The notes: generated by a model from the letters alone, not told the origin. A stretch of DNA of 64,000 bases from Penelope pileata (GCA_013396635.1 WBMW01005677.1:620001-684000); one strand, 5' to 3'. Positions 36,918 through 50,890 are shown, counted from the first letter of the stretch. Numbers and translations: made by a program.

Positions 36918-39900
36918 AAAAAAATACTTAACCAGTACTTATTATATAGGAGCTTATCATTCTTCAGAAACATGGCAGCAGTCCTTAGAGGCCTGTAGCA
37001 TCTGGTAGGGGACTTTTTCGAATATAAATGTATGTCACTTGGAATTCTTGTGTACAAGCAGCACACGTAAACCTGTCATGTAGAGGTCTGTGCCTGCCTT
37101 TTAGCTGCGCATATAAAGGTATGTAAGAGAAGAGGAGAACGGTTAACTCCAAAGTGCTTAACACTTCTGGTGATTCTGCAATCTGATATTTTACCAACTT
37201 TCTGCTACTGGGACATTGCAGGTAAATAAGGGGACTTTAAATACCCCAGTAACTACTGGAAGGGCAAAACAGTAGGACACAAGCAACTCAGGGTTCTGAG
37301 GCATTACTGATAATTTTCTGACAAAAGTGAATGAATTTCAAATAAGATAGTTGATAAATTTATCACCTTATTTGCATATGTAACCCAAGATATAATTGGG
37401 ATTTTCTAAGTTACCTGTACCCGAACTTTTATAGGGACTAAAAAAATGTGTACTTCATTACCAGACTCAGCCAGACTGGCCAGTGTTAGATTTGCTTTAG
37501 ATTGCCTGCAAGATAGCACTATGCTTACTGTGCAGTGTAGCAGTGTTGTGGTGACCTACCAAGACCATGCAGGACAGTGCTCCATCAGCAACAGCAACTT
37601 CAGAGAGATTCCTCTGGCAGAAACACCAAATGAGCATGAGTCCCTGCAGCTGTAAGTGTGAAGGCAAAGCTCCTTTTCTGACATGTCCTTTGTCATACCA
37701 AATCAAAGTATTTTTAAAGAAACGTGTTATGTACCTTTACTGTAATCATACACATTGCCTGTAGTCCTGGAATAACTCAAAATCCTATGAAGTAGACATA
37801 CCAAAAAACTTATATTTTGGTTATCCCTTGTGCCTCGTAGTAGATCAGTATAATCTGCCTTTTATTAGGTTACTGGATGTTGTGGCAAGGGAAAAAAAAA
37901 AAAAAGTGGCTTATAAGCACTCTGAAGTGAGCACTTTGAGGCCTCTGTAAATGATAATCAAGAAAAATGGTGCTAACATCTTATGATAAATTTTCTCTAT
38001 ATATTTAACTAGGATTATTTGCGAAGCCTCAGAAATTAAAACGATTATACATAGCCTTACTTAAGACTTGAGTTGAGTTTAATAAAGCAAATGATATTGG
38101 TTTTCAAAATCTTCTCTTTTTGAATGGAAGTCGCTATAGCACTGTCAGTCAAATGAGCTCTTCTGTGAACGGATGGTCCCCCTCACCCCACAAACCTACT
38201 TGACACCACCTTTTTTCATCATGCCAGCAGGCAAGACAGCACATGCACTGCAGATGGTCCAAACTGAGACTCAGCCCACTGCTGCCCAGTAGAATATCTT
38301 TCGTTTGCTTCCTGCCTGTGCTTTCTTCAGCAGTACATTAATTCAAGTCTCTCTCTTCCATGCAGCCCCTAATTTTCATGTGAATTGAAGAAACGCGAAG
38401 AAGAACATTTACAGGTAACTCAGACTTGGTTGAATTTGGCCAACAAATTCAGAAGATGTTACTGTAAGACTGATTGGACAGACAGCATAAGTCCCTTCCA
38501 AAAGTCTTGAGGTCAAGTTAAAAAATAACTTAAGCAATCCATTCAATTAGAACTGCTACCTGAGGCTTCAATGTTATAAAAGTAATTACAAGTTTTCCCA
38601 AGGGAGGATTTCAAAAATTCTTGTTGGCTATTAAAAAAAAAGAAGTTAAATATTCAGAAAGCTCATGAAATGGGCTTAGAAATACGAGACTGTAATTCTA
38701 ATATATAACTTAGTCATTTGATTTTTGGAGAACCTTAAGTATGCTGCAGGAAACTAAGGTATTTGCTGTCACCTCTTCTCCACCTGCATCATCTTGCCTA
38801 CATAATCAAGTTGCTCAGGGCCCTCCAAAGGTCTACATAAGTCAAGGAGCTGACCTGGGGGTAGACTGGGAACCACATTGCTCCTAGCAGCAGAACCTAC
38901 TTTTTCAAAGCATACAACTCTACAAGCATTGCCCAGGTTTTACTCACTCAAAAACTGAGACATTTTTCATCTGTTTGTCAAGCTTAGTGGTCATAGACAA
39001 GTATTACCTGAAGAGCAACAGTTCTGTGTCTATGCAAAGCTGTTTTTGAAAATCACATATGCACAAAGTATATAAGGCAGCTAAATTTGATGCCCAACGC
39101 TCACAGTTTTGGTGTGTCTAATTGAGTGCCTAATGCTTGCTTGTTTGTTTTTTTGATATCTGTCATTTAACAATGACAAGTTTCTTTTCCATTTTCTAGG
39201 ATTAGCCCTGGAGCCAACAGTTATGATAATGAAAATATCTATTGAAAGAATTGACCAAAAGAAGCCAACCTACAACCTTTCAGACAACTGATCCTTACAC
39301 TAAAATATGTCAGGAGGAAAAGCTTTTATAAAACGTTTAGTGTAGCAGGTAAAAATAACACTTAGAAGTTACCCAGTTGAGACATACCCATGGGGAATAC
39401 GTATCATTTAGGGATTTACCTTCATTTCACATACTGTGGCATGATTTTCTAGTTTGTAAACTGTGAAATGAATGCGTTTCTGCCTTCAAGATAAATCACA
39501 ACTCCAAATCTTTACATTAAAAATGAGATCATTTAAACATTTTTTGAACCAAGACCAATTACAAACATCTGTAATATCTGCTTTTTGACTTGAAACTTCT
39601 ACCTCGGGTGTTTCATTACAAAATTCTCATAACGAAAGGAAGTATTTCAGTTCAGTATTCATCAGACCACAGTGCTTGCTCATAGTGTTTTGAGGCAGCA
39701 ATTAGAAGTGGGCAGCAACTAACAAATTCCAGAACCCAAGATCCCAGTTCCCTTGGGGATCTCAGATACATTCAAAAACTTCCTAGTGCCGGCCACAAAA
39801 TTCAAGCAGTCAATCTGAACAGAGCCTGAACACATCTCAGCACTGGGCCTTTTTCTGAAGGGACAGCTGTTCTGAAGAACTCTCAGCTCAGAGAGAAAGA

Positions 39901-41759
39901 GTAGCGAGAGCACACACAAGTAACTGGAGGCAGGGTTTTGCAGATAGACTTGTAGCAAGAAAGACAGCAAAAAAAGCAGCCCCTACATCATCAGCCTATT
40001 GACTTCAGCACTCTAGAGGAGAGCTTAAAAAAAAAAAAACAAAAAAACAAGCATTTGCCTAATGCAAGGGTTTCTCCACCAGGACAGGACAGGAACTATT
40101 TTTGTGCAAGTATTTTCTGAATACTCAATAACCTGACTTTGAATGGTAGAACAGTGTTAAGCAAGGTATTAATAAAAGAACAAATACGCTTCAATGAAAG
40201 ATAAGAGTTCTTGAACACAGAGATACTGTTTGAAATGTTTGGATATCAGAATAGCTCGATGCTGTATTCACCCCAAGTCTCACAAAGCATGAAGGAGAAA
40301 AGAAAACAACCCTAGAAAATTTAAAGAGGAAACGAAGAAGCAGAGACAGATATTCACTAGTCTGCAGAAGACTATCCCAAAAGTTTTTGTGCAACCTAGT
40401 CCCATTTAAGTGTTCGGAATGGTCATTAAAGAACAGGTCCTACATATACACTGCCCAACCATTTCTTTCACCCATGCACCATCTCCTACACCAGTTTGAC
40501 TATGGGCAATTCTCACATTTGACAATCTGCCATCCTTCAGGAGACTCTGGAGAAAGCAAGGATCCCCCAAGACAACTATCATTTTCTGTTCTGCAGAATG
40601 ATTTACTGCAGATGAAGAAAAGGACAAAAATTAGGAAGGCACACGAAAAGATCTAAAAAGGTAGATTGGTTTTGTGCCTCCTATAGTATTTTAACATGAT
40701 AAATGTGCTTCTGTCACATGGAAATTACAATATTCAAAACTAGACATATTTGAATAAATGTTTAAAAAGCAAACTCCATCTAAAGGCTATTCTCCCTTCA
40801 GCAAAGCACGTCTCTCTCCAGCATCTAACTGTGTGAGATTCAGCATCTTTGATTTAAATAATGTCCAGTGAGTGTTACTGAAAGTATTTTAGCTTTGATA
40901 AAGGCTGGGCAAAACTCATGAACCTGACAGTACACCAAACAGTAAAGTGCAGTTCTGATAACCAGTCTCCAGCAATGATTGTATTTTCTCCCCCTTCAAA
41001 TGGAAGGTACTGATCTAAGAAAAAGGCAAAGCAGGAGTGGCTCTAAGTATATGTCAAAAGTGCTTGCTTATGACAAAAAATGGCAAGTGTGACCCAATAT
41101 ACTTCTTTTTTTAAGAATCCACTGTAATTAAGATGTTGAGTGACTCTGAGGTAATTGGTGAAACTTGTTTATCTATCTTTGAATGCTTGAAGAGAAATTG
41201 TGATAGATTTTAACGTGTTCATAATTCCTCCTTAGGACCCATCTATAAGAAAGTAGAGGCTGCAAATTTTGAGCGTCAAGTTTAATGCCCCAAGAAAGTG
41301 ACCTCCTTCAAACTGCAAGTCAGAATGTCAACATGCTAGCGGAGTGACACAAATAAGTATCTGCATCTGTCACAAAGGACACTTCCCATTTTTCCATTTT
41401 CCTAACATATGTGGCTGATAGGAGGCTCAGAATTACATCCCAAAAACCAGTGAGAGAAAAATTTCACATGCATATGTTAACTACTTCGATTTAGCAGAAG
41501 AAAATGTAATGCTTGCTATGACAAAATATCATTCAGCCTCCCTGTCTGTATATTCTTGTGGTGGAGGCTTAGGAGCAAGGGAACTTGCTATCCATGCTGC
41601 TTTCAGCTAAGTAAAACGGAGAGGTTAGAGCAATCAGTAATGCACACTAAGTATTGAATAATGTGATGGTATCCTTCCCATGAAGCAAACCTGAAAGGCC
41701 CATTCATCCTGACAACTTTTTAATAACAGCTATTAGTAATTGCTTTTAAATGTATCTGT
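36918..41759. other. Non-coding DNA, nothing recognised
   Basis: Unique AT-rich sequence with A-runs at about 37891-37905 and 40028-40049. No gene, RNA or transposon is supported. Several AT-rich stretches, such as 38.57-38.72 kb and 41.10-41.23 kb, have low repeat content and could be conserved regulatory DNA; cross-species alignment would be needed to tell. Confidence 0.5.
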
Positions 41760-41982
41760 CTAGTTTAGATTAGATATAGGGAAGAAATTCTTTACTGTAA
41801 GGGTGGTGAGGCACGGGCACAGGCTGCCCAGAGAGCTGTGGGTGCCCCATCCCTGGAGGTATTCAAGGCCAGGTTGGATGGGGCTTTGAGAAACCTGATC
41901 CGGTGGGAGGTGTGCCAGCACGGGGGCTGGAACTGAACGATCTTTAAGGTCCCTTCCAATCCAAACTGTTCTATGATTCTAT
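41760..41982 (+). mobile_element. CR1 LINE 3' end, 223 bp
   Basis: This is a plus-strand CR1 tail that begins at 'TTTAGATTAGATATAGGGAAGAAATTC'-type sequence, just after the ORF2 stop region. It runs through the complete 3' untranslated block (GGGTGGTGAGGCACGGGCAC, CCCATCCCTGGAGGTATTC, GGTCCCTTCCAATCC). It ends in CTATGATTCTAT. It is well preserved, so it is fairly young. The terminal octamer repeat is slightly shortened. Confidence 0.95.
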
Positions 41983-44900
41983 CTTTATCATATATGTACT
42001 CTTAACCTAATTCATGGACTCAGTTTCTTTTCATGGTTAGTATTGTCCTACTGAAATTGAACCCTTCTTGTTGTCTGTAGAGACAAGTACTGTCCCACTA
42101 CATACAGCATCTCAAACTTTATCTCAGGCTGATTATTTTCTTCAGATTTTCAGGCAGTTTCTTTTATTTTGAAGCTCTGTGTATATTTGGGGAATTGCCG
42201 CTCTGTTTCTGAGTTTTAATGAGACGAAAAGAACACGTGCTATTAATTTATACGCTATATGCTATATACTACATTCATTTTACCTATAAGTTATATAAAT
42301 TCATATTACCTGGTTCTTAAAATTGGTAAAGACTTATAAACTAAGAAGAGAAAAGGATTTGAGATTTAAAATTCAGTTTGACCATAGTAAAAACTTCAAA
42401 CTAAGTAAAATCTCTCCTTACCAAATACTTTTTCCCAACTCTGTCCCAGATTTTGCTAACTCGTACATGCCAGAAATATTATATATTGCACACCTCCTAC
42501 CAAGATCAATAGAAAGGATCAGATAAATAATTTTACTCCATAAATTGATTCCTGGATTATGTCCTCAGTCAAGTAGAATTGACTATTGTTTTCACAAATA
42601 AAGCGTTTTTGCCTACATACCTATTTGCTCATCAGGACGTCTGCGTTCTCAAATAATCTCTCTTTTCTTCATTTGTCAAGAAAAAGTCCAAGACCTGATT
42701 TTTATAACTCCTGGTTATGTACAGCTAAAGGTGGCCTTTTTCTCTCCCTTTGCAATCACTGTACATCAGCAGCCTCAAGCAGAGAAACACATCAACTAAT
42801 CAATTTCTTTTATTCCACAGTAGGCTGAACCCATTCAAGGATGCTGTAAAGCATCCCAGCTATGTATGCTAATATACTTACACGAGGAAGAATCAAGCTG
42901 AAATGTAAAGCTCGAAGCATGAAGTCTTGCCTTGCCACCCTCTTACCCTCTCTTGTAGGAATTACTGGCCCTACTATTCTTCCCATATCTGTTATGTGCT
43001 GTTTTCCAATCAAAACCAAATAGTATTGAAGGGTCATAGTTACTGTGGTCCTGTCAGAGATGACTAGCTGTTCAGTCTGTAATTCCACCCTCATTTTCAT
43101 AAACTCACAATTGTTCCTGTACGCAACCATGTCGGTGTTAAACACCTTCCTGAATCATTCAGGGAAATAAGTGCCAAATGCTGGTTGACATTAGTGCAAA
43201 CACGCTGTTGGTTATTTGGGTTAAGTTTTGATGCGGTGAGTGGCCAAACCAAAATGAGTGCTGAGTATCCCAAGTGCATTCATAACAAAATTAAAATCAT
43301 TTTGTGGCTAGCATCATTTAGTTACAGGATCAAAGCAAAAATATTACTGGAAGACACAAGCTCAAGCTCTTCTGTTGTAGCAGAACCACGAGCAATGAAA
43401 AATTAAATAAACACATCAGTGGAACTGTTTAGTATGGCCAAAATCTACTTTGCTAAAAGCAATTTACAGAAATCAAACTCTTGCTAATGAAACGTTCACA
43501 AAGTAGAGAAAAAGTCTTGTTTGTTTATTTGCTCTTACAGACTTCACTGAATACAAATTTTCCCTAGTTTTCCTGGCATCCTTCTGTGGCTATAATCTGC
43601 AAAGAATAATCTTTATCAGAGGCTTCCTTTAATTATTTCACATTAAATAACAACACAGAACACTCATGATAGTCTGTAGCAGTTACACATCTTGTTTCTC
43701 TGTCAGATTTCTCAGTGATAGAGTAGTCCTCAGCATCTGACTTCTAACTGCTTTCAAAACACCTCTTAATTTTTGTCACTCTGCCTGGAACCTTGATAAT
43801 CTTTCATTGAGAGAGAAAAGCTTATTGCCTTGAAGCAAAGCTTCGTGTTCTTGTCTCACCTTTATAAGTCAGTGGCTATTTTACCCCTGTGAGATAAAGG
43901 AAATCCTCACCATTTCAGAGAACCAATCTGTAATCAGACTTTACCAGGCTTTATTTATGAATTTGAAAGTTCTGCCATTATGGTGTCTGCTATTTTTGCA
44001 AAATTAGTGAAAAAAAAAAACAACTATACGACTTATATAAGCAGGCACTTTGTTTACTGCACGGGCTGGTACTCACCTGCCACCTGGTCTTGCCCTTCCC
44101 CATTCCCCTTGCAGCACAGCTCTTTCCAGCAGCTCGGGCACAGTTTCACAGGTGAAAGAAGGCAAGAGGGCATGAAGTATTTACAGGCAGTGGTATGAGG
44201 GCAAGAGAGAGCAGCACTGTAAAACTGATGTGTAACCAAATGCAAAGTCATGCACAGAATGAGTACATTATTGCCACAGAATGGCTGAATTCAGAATGAG
44301 AAACGGCAGGTCCAGCAGGGAGAAAGAATAACAAAATCTGTCTCACGTCATAGCACAGTCCTTCTCACCTTCTCACAATAAACATTTCTCTTGATAAGAA
44401 CAGGAAAGTTGTTTTGTTTTGTTTTTTAAATTGTCCAAGGTTTACTGAGCAGACTGAAAATGCGGCATCACCTAGGTGCACTAACAAAGGGAGACACACA
44501 GAAAGTGGTTACACATTGCCAGTCTCACGTGACAGCCACACGCACTCGTCGTACGGGAGAGGTCTGCACGTTGTGCTTGACACCATCTGGCCTCACCTCA
44601 AGCCACCCTTGCGGGCTCATTGCCAACAGAGACCAGCACTGATTTCGTAGACAACCTCAGGATGACCCCTAAAATCAACACAGATGTAATTGCTATGTCT
44701 TCGTATAGTACACATCGCAGAAAATAAGAAATTACACATGCAAACAATGAGAAGATTAAATTCTCCCTTCTAACAATGTGACAAATTTCACTTCTTCTTT
44801 CCTTCCTGGTTTCCCCAAACCAACGTTCGGGGAACGTCCCCTGAACCAGTCGTTTGAAGAACGACTTTTAAGACCTAGCACGCAGAGCTTGGAGAACAAG

Positions 44901-45600
44901 GAAAACCGTTTGGTTGAAATCCTAATGTCCCCTATGTCCCTGCACCTGTCGTCCTAATGTCAGCAAAAGCTTGTGATGTCACCTCCCAAGTTCTTATTCA
45001 CGTACCTTCCCACAAAATAAGGATGCTGCAGCCACAGGATGAGATGTGGACCACTTTTGCCACTCAGTGGTACGCACCCTTGCATTTAGTGAGGCAAAAC
45101 CCTATGTAAAAGAAAAAAGAATAAAATCATAAGTTAAAGATAGACAAGTGAATGAGGTCTCCAAGTTAATATTGCCCAGGCAAGCGTAACTCTGTTTTTA
45201 TTTTGAGGTTTTACTTCGCCACACCAGCATTATATTAACAGATTAGCTGTGTACATACTCACGGACATGCAGTAAGCGTTATAAAGTTATTAGGTAGAGA
45301 ATTTATAACAAAATAAATAGAAATTTAGAGAAAAAACAAAAACAGTTCTACTGTGAAACAACGGAAGGCAGACTGCCCCTGCATCCAGCGGCAGAACGAA
45401 CTCCTTCCCACACAAAAATAACAGAGCAAGTAGTTATGGAAGCAAAAAGAAATGAACCATAAAAGGGTTACAGAATACAAAACGATCACGCTCTATGTGG
45501 AGTAGGGAAGGCAGCTCAAAGCCAAGTGCTCGCTGTTTTTTCAGACACAAGAAGTAGGGTCCGTTGATGAAAGCTAGTAGGAGGCAGGCTTGAAGAAATA
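41983..45600. other. Non-coding DNA, no gene recognised
   Basis: It holds a very AT-rich block at about 42.24-42.31 kb with repeated CTATATGC/CTATATAC words, and a pair of perfect hairpins at 44823-44866. Open frames are short. No repeat family is recognised. Confidence 0.5.
44823..44866. other. Two adjacent perfect inverted repeats
   Basis: The first is ACGTTC-GGG-GAACGT (44823-44837): six base pairs with a three-base loop. The second is AGTCGTT-TGAAG-AACGACT (44848-44866): seven base pairs with a five-base loop. They lie ten bases apart and are CpG-bearing in a CpG-poor setting. They could form tandem stem-loops or be paired protein-binding half-sites. There is no neighbouring gene to explain them. 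Confidence 0.85.
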
Positions 45601-45679
45601 AAAGGAGATGCACGTAACAGGTGGAACTTGTTCAGATGTGTTTATGCTATCAGCATCTAACTAATTACCAGAAAAAAAT

Positions 45680-46000
45680 GTAGACAAATTGGATTAAGTT
45701 CAGAGAAAAGCTACAAAAATAATTAGTGGAGACTGAACTAAAAGAAAAGAAGGAAAGAGATATACTTATCTAGTGCTGGTTACATGACAGCTGAGTTATT
45801 ATTACATCTACAACAAATATTTAAAATGTCTAAACTTTACATTGGTTCATTAGCAGAATCATTTAGAAAGACGCAAGAGCGTGTCACACAAATATCAAGG
45901 AAAAATATTAAGTGATGAACATTGAAGTTCAACGGTAGGAAAAGCTTTCATTAGTCTGTGAAATTGAATTAATTGACATAATGGTAGATTACATAAACAC
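45680..46000 (+). mobile_element. Possible very old CR1 remnant
   Basis: The order 'TTCAGAGAAAAGCTACAAAAATAATTAG', 'GAGACTGAACTAAAAG', then 'AAATATTTAAAATGTCTAAAC' and 'CATTAGCAGAATCATTTAGAAAG' resembles the ORF2 end of ancestral amniote CR1. There the DNA encodes the RATKMI...LE...LFSLEKRR region. Divergence is high and no frame survives. It could be coincidence in A-rich DNA. Confidence 0.28.
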
Positions 46001-46447
46001 TAGAATCTACATTAATTTGCACTGCAGTATACAAAACTGGAGAATATAAGAAGAGGAGTTTTCCAAAGCTTTTTTTGATCAGCAATTTGGAGGGAAAAGG
46101 AGACTTTACAACCAAGTTGATAAGTTTTTCAGGAAATCATCATTTTATTAAAAATTTTCATTCCACTGTTGATATTTAAAAATACATTTTTTTTTAATTT
46201 TGGTGAAGTATATCAAGGGGTATACATATAAAAGATATAGAATAGTATATATAGAAAATGAATAACCGTTTCAGTTCTTCCAAAAGTTATCATCTTGAAA
46301 AATAATGAGCATTCCTCCATCTCTAACATTACATGTTAAAATTCTAATTATCATGGCCATTTATGGTTATAACTTGACTTTCAGTTCATCTCCTTCCAGA
46401 CGCACTCTTCTTCATCCCACGACTTTCTCCGGGCACTCACCTTTCTC

Positions 46448-46502
46448 GTTTTGCCCAGGTCCATCCAGAGGTCTTTTCCAACACTAATAATTCCATAATT
46501 CT
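46448..46502 (+). mobile_element. Short CR1 3' tail remnant
   Basis: The run ending 'CAGAGGTCTTTTCCAACACTAATAATTCCATAATTCTA' matches the last part of CR1 ('AGAGGTCCCTTCCAACCTTAATCATTCTATGATTCTA') in plus orientation with many substitutions. It is the remnant of an old, strongly 5'-truncated insertion. Confidence 0.55.
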
Positions 46503-48274
46503 AAAAAGTGGAAGCGCTCCTTGTAATCCATGAGTTAAACATACTCAAATTAAGTGGGGAATTACATGACATCCAATTTTTAAATCTGAAGAGATTTCAC
46601 AGGAAACCACATCTAGGGTGTACAAATAATCCTTCTCCAGTCATAGACTGCAAAAATCATTAATGAATTTCCAAAACATGATAAGGGGCCTTTGCAGACC
46701 ACCCAGTCATTTAACTCATACAAGAAGTGCCATCTTTTTCCAGTTCAAGAACCAAACTTGTGTGATAAGGTCATAATGGCTATAGTTCATCCCTGGGTCT
46801 GGGTTTATACCAGTATCATCTGCACAGACTGTCTAATGTGTTTAGACTCTAAGAAGAATTTGTTAACAGTGAATCAACATTTTCATTATTTAATAATCTG
46901 ACTGCATTCTATCCTGCTGAGTGGAAGTAGTCAATTCTGACTTTCAAACATCTTAATTTCAGGCCATTTATTGGACGGGCAGCATTAGATAAAAAGCATC
47001 CAAATCAGAGCAACCATAAAAGCCTAACATGATTTCATTTGGCTAAAGAAATACACACTGACATTTCTTTTGTCGTGCAGACACTCAATGAAGCTGCAGG
47101 GTGAGTGAGGGCTGTACTGCACCATGTCCAGCACACACACATTAAAAGGCTCAGAGGCAAACCCACACTGTGAATGAGCGGGCTCCTGAGAGGTGGGTGA
47201 GAGCTTTACTGAGGAGGGCACCCAATTGAGAAGGGGTGAAAGGGTCCCAGGGATTCACAGGTGCTGCAGGACAGGAGAAATGCCATAGCCAGGCTGAGGC
47301 ATGCTCCCTCTTGGATATGCTATATCCTCTATCACTACTGAGTCTAGACCTCAGTGAAAGACATTTCTGAAACACCACATGCTCAAACGGCTGTAATTTG
47401 TTCCTTTAACACATCAAGTGCGAATCCCCAAAAAGCAAATAAGATGGTCCTACCTTCAAAACTCTACTGATGTACTCAGCTTGGAGCAGGCAATGGGAAG
47501 CTGCGTGGGCAGGGTATTTGTGCACAGAGCTACTCTTTACCACTTCACAAGTAGAATGAGAGGCTGGGAAAATGAGCTTCTCTAGATATCTTAGGTGGGC
47601 AGTAGGACCATCAACAGACCAGAGCTTCAAGGTAGATCTTACCAATTACTGTCTACAAGACGAACATGAGATTTCAACACAGCCTAAGTTTTCCCTCAGT
47701 AAACTCTACTTTAAAAGTCCCTTCACTCAATAACATGGTTGTTCGTGACAAAGTAAATCAGTAAGTCCACGCAATCGGGCATCCTGTTCTCAAACAAATA
47801 CCACTGATTGAAGGAAGCGAGATTTTGGAAAGTAAAATTGGATCTTCTGGGTCTCAGTGGGCTGACAGTTCTTTCGTACTTGGCAACATCCCCAGGTACA
47901 TGTAAGGCTGCGGCCTTGCTGCCTAAGCACAGTGTTAGGAAGGGACTCACAACACCATGGGCCAGCAGGCACAGATTAGGAAAGAGTGAAACACAAAGTT
48001 AAATTAACTTCAGCATTTGACTTAATTTAGTCCTGGATTTCTTCCTTCCCTCAGAAAAGTGGAATTCCCTACTCTTAAAACCCTTGCAACAAGGTCTTGC
48101 AGAGTGGCACATTCTTCATTCTTCCTCACAGAGCTTACTGTAGCAGGGGTTCATTCCACAGACTGGCAGAAGTAAACAGCGAGTTCCCACTCTGTTGTCT
48201 GGTAGAAAAAAAAGGGGAAAACATACATTACACTACTTGCTCTATTCCATACATATTACATTTCTAGAATACTT

Positions 48275-48336
48275 TGACGGTTGGACTAGGTGATCTTAAT
48301 GGTCTTTTCCTATCTTAATGGTTCTATGATTGTGAT
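48275..48336 (+). mobile_element. Short CR1 3' tail
   Basis: About 60 bases match the CR1 3' terminus in plus orientation: GACGGTTGGACTAGGTGATC, then AATGGTCTTTTCC, then AATGGTTCTATGAT. This is a common outcome of very early termination of reverse transcription. Confidence 0.85.
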
Positions 48337-50181
48337 TTATTTATATATGTTTTACTCCAACTTCTGATCTTTCAGTAAAAGATTTTGCAACCATTCGACA
48401 TAGATTTGGGAAACAAATATGGAAAGGATGAACCTATTTGTATGAAAAGGAAAGCAGGAACTAAACAAGAGAAATAAAGAAACAAAACAATGATCTTACC
48501 TTAGGAATCGATGATTATCCACTAAATCAAAAAGACTGCAAATGTTCAGCACCCATACAAATATAATTATTTTCCATATAGGTCAAAGCTGATGTAAAAT
48601 ACGTGCTGTTATGTCTAGGCCTTAGATGTACTACGCGACTCTTAGAGACAAACTCTTTTTAAAAAAAAGTATACATACAAATATATGTACAAGTGTATAG
48701 TTGTTTGTGGATAGCAAAGCAAAACGTGAAAATGTGATGTGAAATGATGAGATGACATCTCCCTAAACATGCCAGAACTGGAAACAGTGGCTCAACAAAA
48801 GGCAAAATATTGTATTCTTCGGTTAGGATGTTCACATGCTCCAAGACACCAACCAAGCAGCCCCCTGTCAGCAAAGCAGAACACGGAGGGTGTGCTCCTG
48901 TCTCCCACCCCTTCCCAGTTAGGCACATCTTGGATACTGGGACAAGAATGCTGTTCTCATCACTTACTGCATATAGGCTTCTGCCTTCTGAACCCTAGGC
49001 CTTTAGGGGGATTTCTTTTAACTACCTCAAGCCACAGGAATGAAAAAGCAGCCAAAACTTCTTTGGGTGTGGCCACAGCCCAGCCGTTGCTTCACTCACC
49101 AGTTCTAAGGACGCTGCTGGCCCAGAGAAGGTAGAAAGGAGTGCTGCTTCAGAGGGGGGCCGCATCTCCTGGCAGGTGCTGAGGCAAGGACAGCTTCAGC
49201 ATCAACAAGAGCTCGGCACCCAGTTCTGACACCAGTCAGTCAGGGGCAAACTCTACATTTCAACCTCAACACGCCGCAGACTAAATGCTATCATGCAGCT
49301 TTGCCAGATAGGGCTCCGATGCTCAGCCTTTTGCAGAATCAAATCCACAGCGACTTTAAATTGAAATCAGGGTAACTAAATGGAAATAGTGTTGTTTCCC
49401 AGAACACAGCAAATCCTTCACAATGTACTGGGTGCATGTTTTTCGTCTCCACTGAGCTATGAACAATAGGCAACTCTCCGCTTTTATTAAAAACTTTGAG
49501 GGATTATTATTTTAGTTAAGCCTTTAAGAATTCATACCTATCTGCAAAGGGCAGCTTGTGTAATGAACTTCCTGTTTTCATCATAGCTGGATACTGCTTT
49601 TTGCCATTGCCTGTTATTACCCAGTTAATACGAACTGCCTGGAGTTTATTTTTAGCTCACTTGAGCCTATTGTAAGGCCTGTTCAAGAACTTAACTTTCA
49701 AACCAGAAAATGAAATTACTGCATATAACACTGAGTTTACGAATATACTCCCAGGTCTTTTCAAACAGCCAAGGCATAAAGTGAAAATAGGTAATGCATA
49801 GCAACTGAATACAAGTAACATGTTCGACTCAAAAATTATCTTTATTTTCAAATTACACCCTTAATTTGTATAATAAGATGTTTTTTTATAAGGTAGTCAC
49901 ACTTCATTCCTGTAATCTTCAATTAGAGAAGAATAAGTATTCCCCCAAATGAGCAGGGATTGTTTTCACTTGAGGAAAAGTATGGAATTATTCATATGTC
50001 TTGAGATGACAGAATCAAGAATTTTGAATTCTTCTGCATCAGACAATTTTTACACGTACATCAAATCACACGTAGCACAAGTTACAAGTCTTTAAGACTG
50101 CAATGAGACTGAATGCAAACTCTGCAAGCGACACCTTTTTAACAGTCTTTCAGCTTCTTACAGAAAAGAAAACAGCAATAA
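48337..50181. other. Non-coding DNA, nothing recognised
   Basis: No gene or mobile element is supported. A quiet AT-rich block at about 49.48-49.70 kb has few low-complexity runs and could be a conserved element; this is a guess from composition only. Confidence 0.5.
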
Positions 50182-50890
50182 TAAAATCACATAGAATCAG
50201 AGGGTAACTCAGGCTGGAGGAGATCTTAAGGGGTGACCTAGTCCAATGTCCTGCTGAAAGCAGAACGAGTCATGAGGTCCTTCAGGGCTTTAACCAGCCT
50301 AGGCTTAAAAAATCCTCCAAGGGTGGAGAGTGCACGACCTCCTCTGGACAACCTGTTCCAGTACCTGAGTGTCCTCATGGTGAAAAGCTCTCTCCTTCCC
50401 CTACTGGGAACCTCTCCTGTACTAACATCCGCTTGTTGCCTCTTGTTCTCCCACACCGCACCCTGTTGAGAGGTTCCAGGCTCCATCTTCCTGATGACCT
50501 CATCACAGCTAGGGGAATGCTGCTAGTGAGGCCCCCCAAGGCTGTCTCTTCCCAAGGCTGAGCAAGCCCTGCTCCCTCAGCCTCCCTCCACAGGGAAGTG
50601 CTCCAGCCCCTGGCTGTGGCCCTCCACTGAACTCACCCCGCTGTACCACCATCCTTCTCACTTTTGGTGGCCCAAAACTGAACACAATACGCAAGCATGG
50701 CCTAACAAGTGCTTGTCCAGGAGCCTGCTGGCTTTGCTGCCAGGACGCACTGCTGGATCCTGTCCAGCCTGCTGCCCAACAGGTCCTACAGGTCCTCTCC
50801 ATAGAGCTCCTCCCACCACTCTGTCCCCAGCCTCTGCTCTTGCATGGGGTCTTTCCTTTCCAGGTGCAGGACTTGGCATTCACCCTCACT
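50182..50890 (-). mobile_element. CR1 LINE, diverged, about 0.7 kb
   Basis: This is a second minus-strand CR1. Its 3' end appears on the plus strand as ACATAGAATCAGAGGG, followed by the reverse complement of the CR1 3' region (GACCTAGTCCAATGTCCTGC, CCTCTGGACAACCTGTTCCA). It then continues into ORF2-derived DNA. It is more GC-rich and more diverged than the copy at 35855, which suggests a different subfamily. A plus-strand poly-proline-like frame within it is only the antisense of the repeat. Confidence 0.85.
50509..50885 (-). pseudogene. CR1 ORF2 C-terminal remnant
   Basis: On the minus strand, in shifting frames, pieces of the CR1 ORF2 C-terminal half can be read. They include a CQVLHLEGKDPMQEQRLG-like stretch, which corresponds to the usual KCKVLHLGRNNP, and a later YCVQFWA-like stretch, followed by loss of frame. 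A long minus-strand frame here is mostly out of phase with the ancestral one and should not be taken as a gene. Confidence 0.7.
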
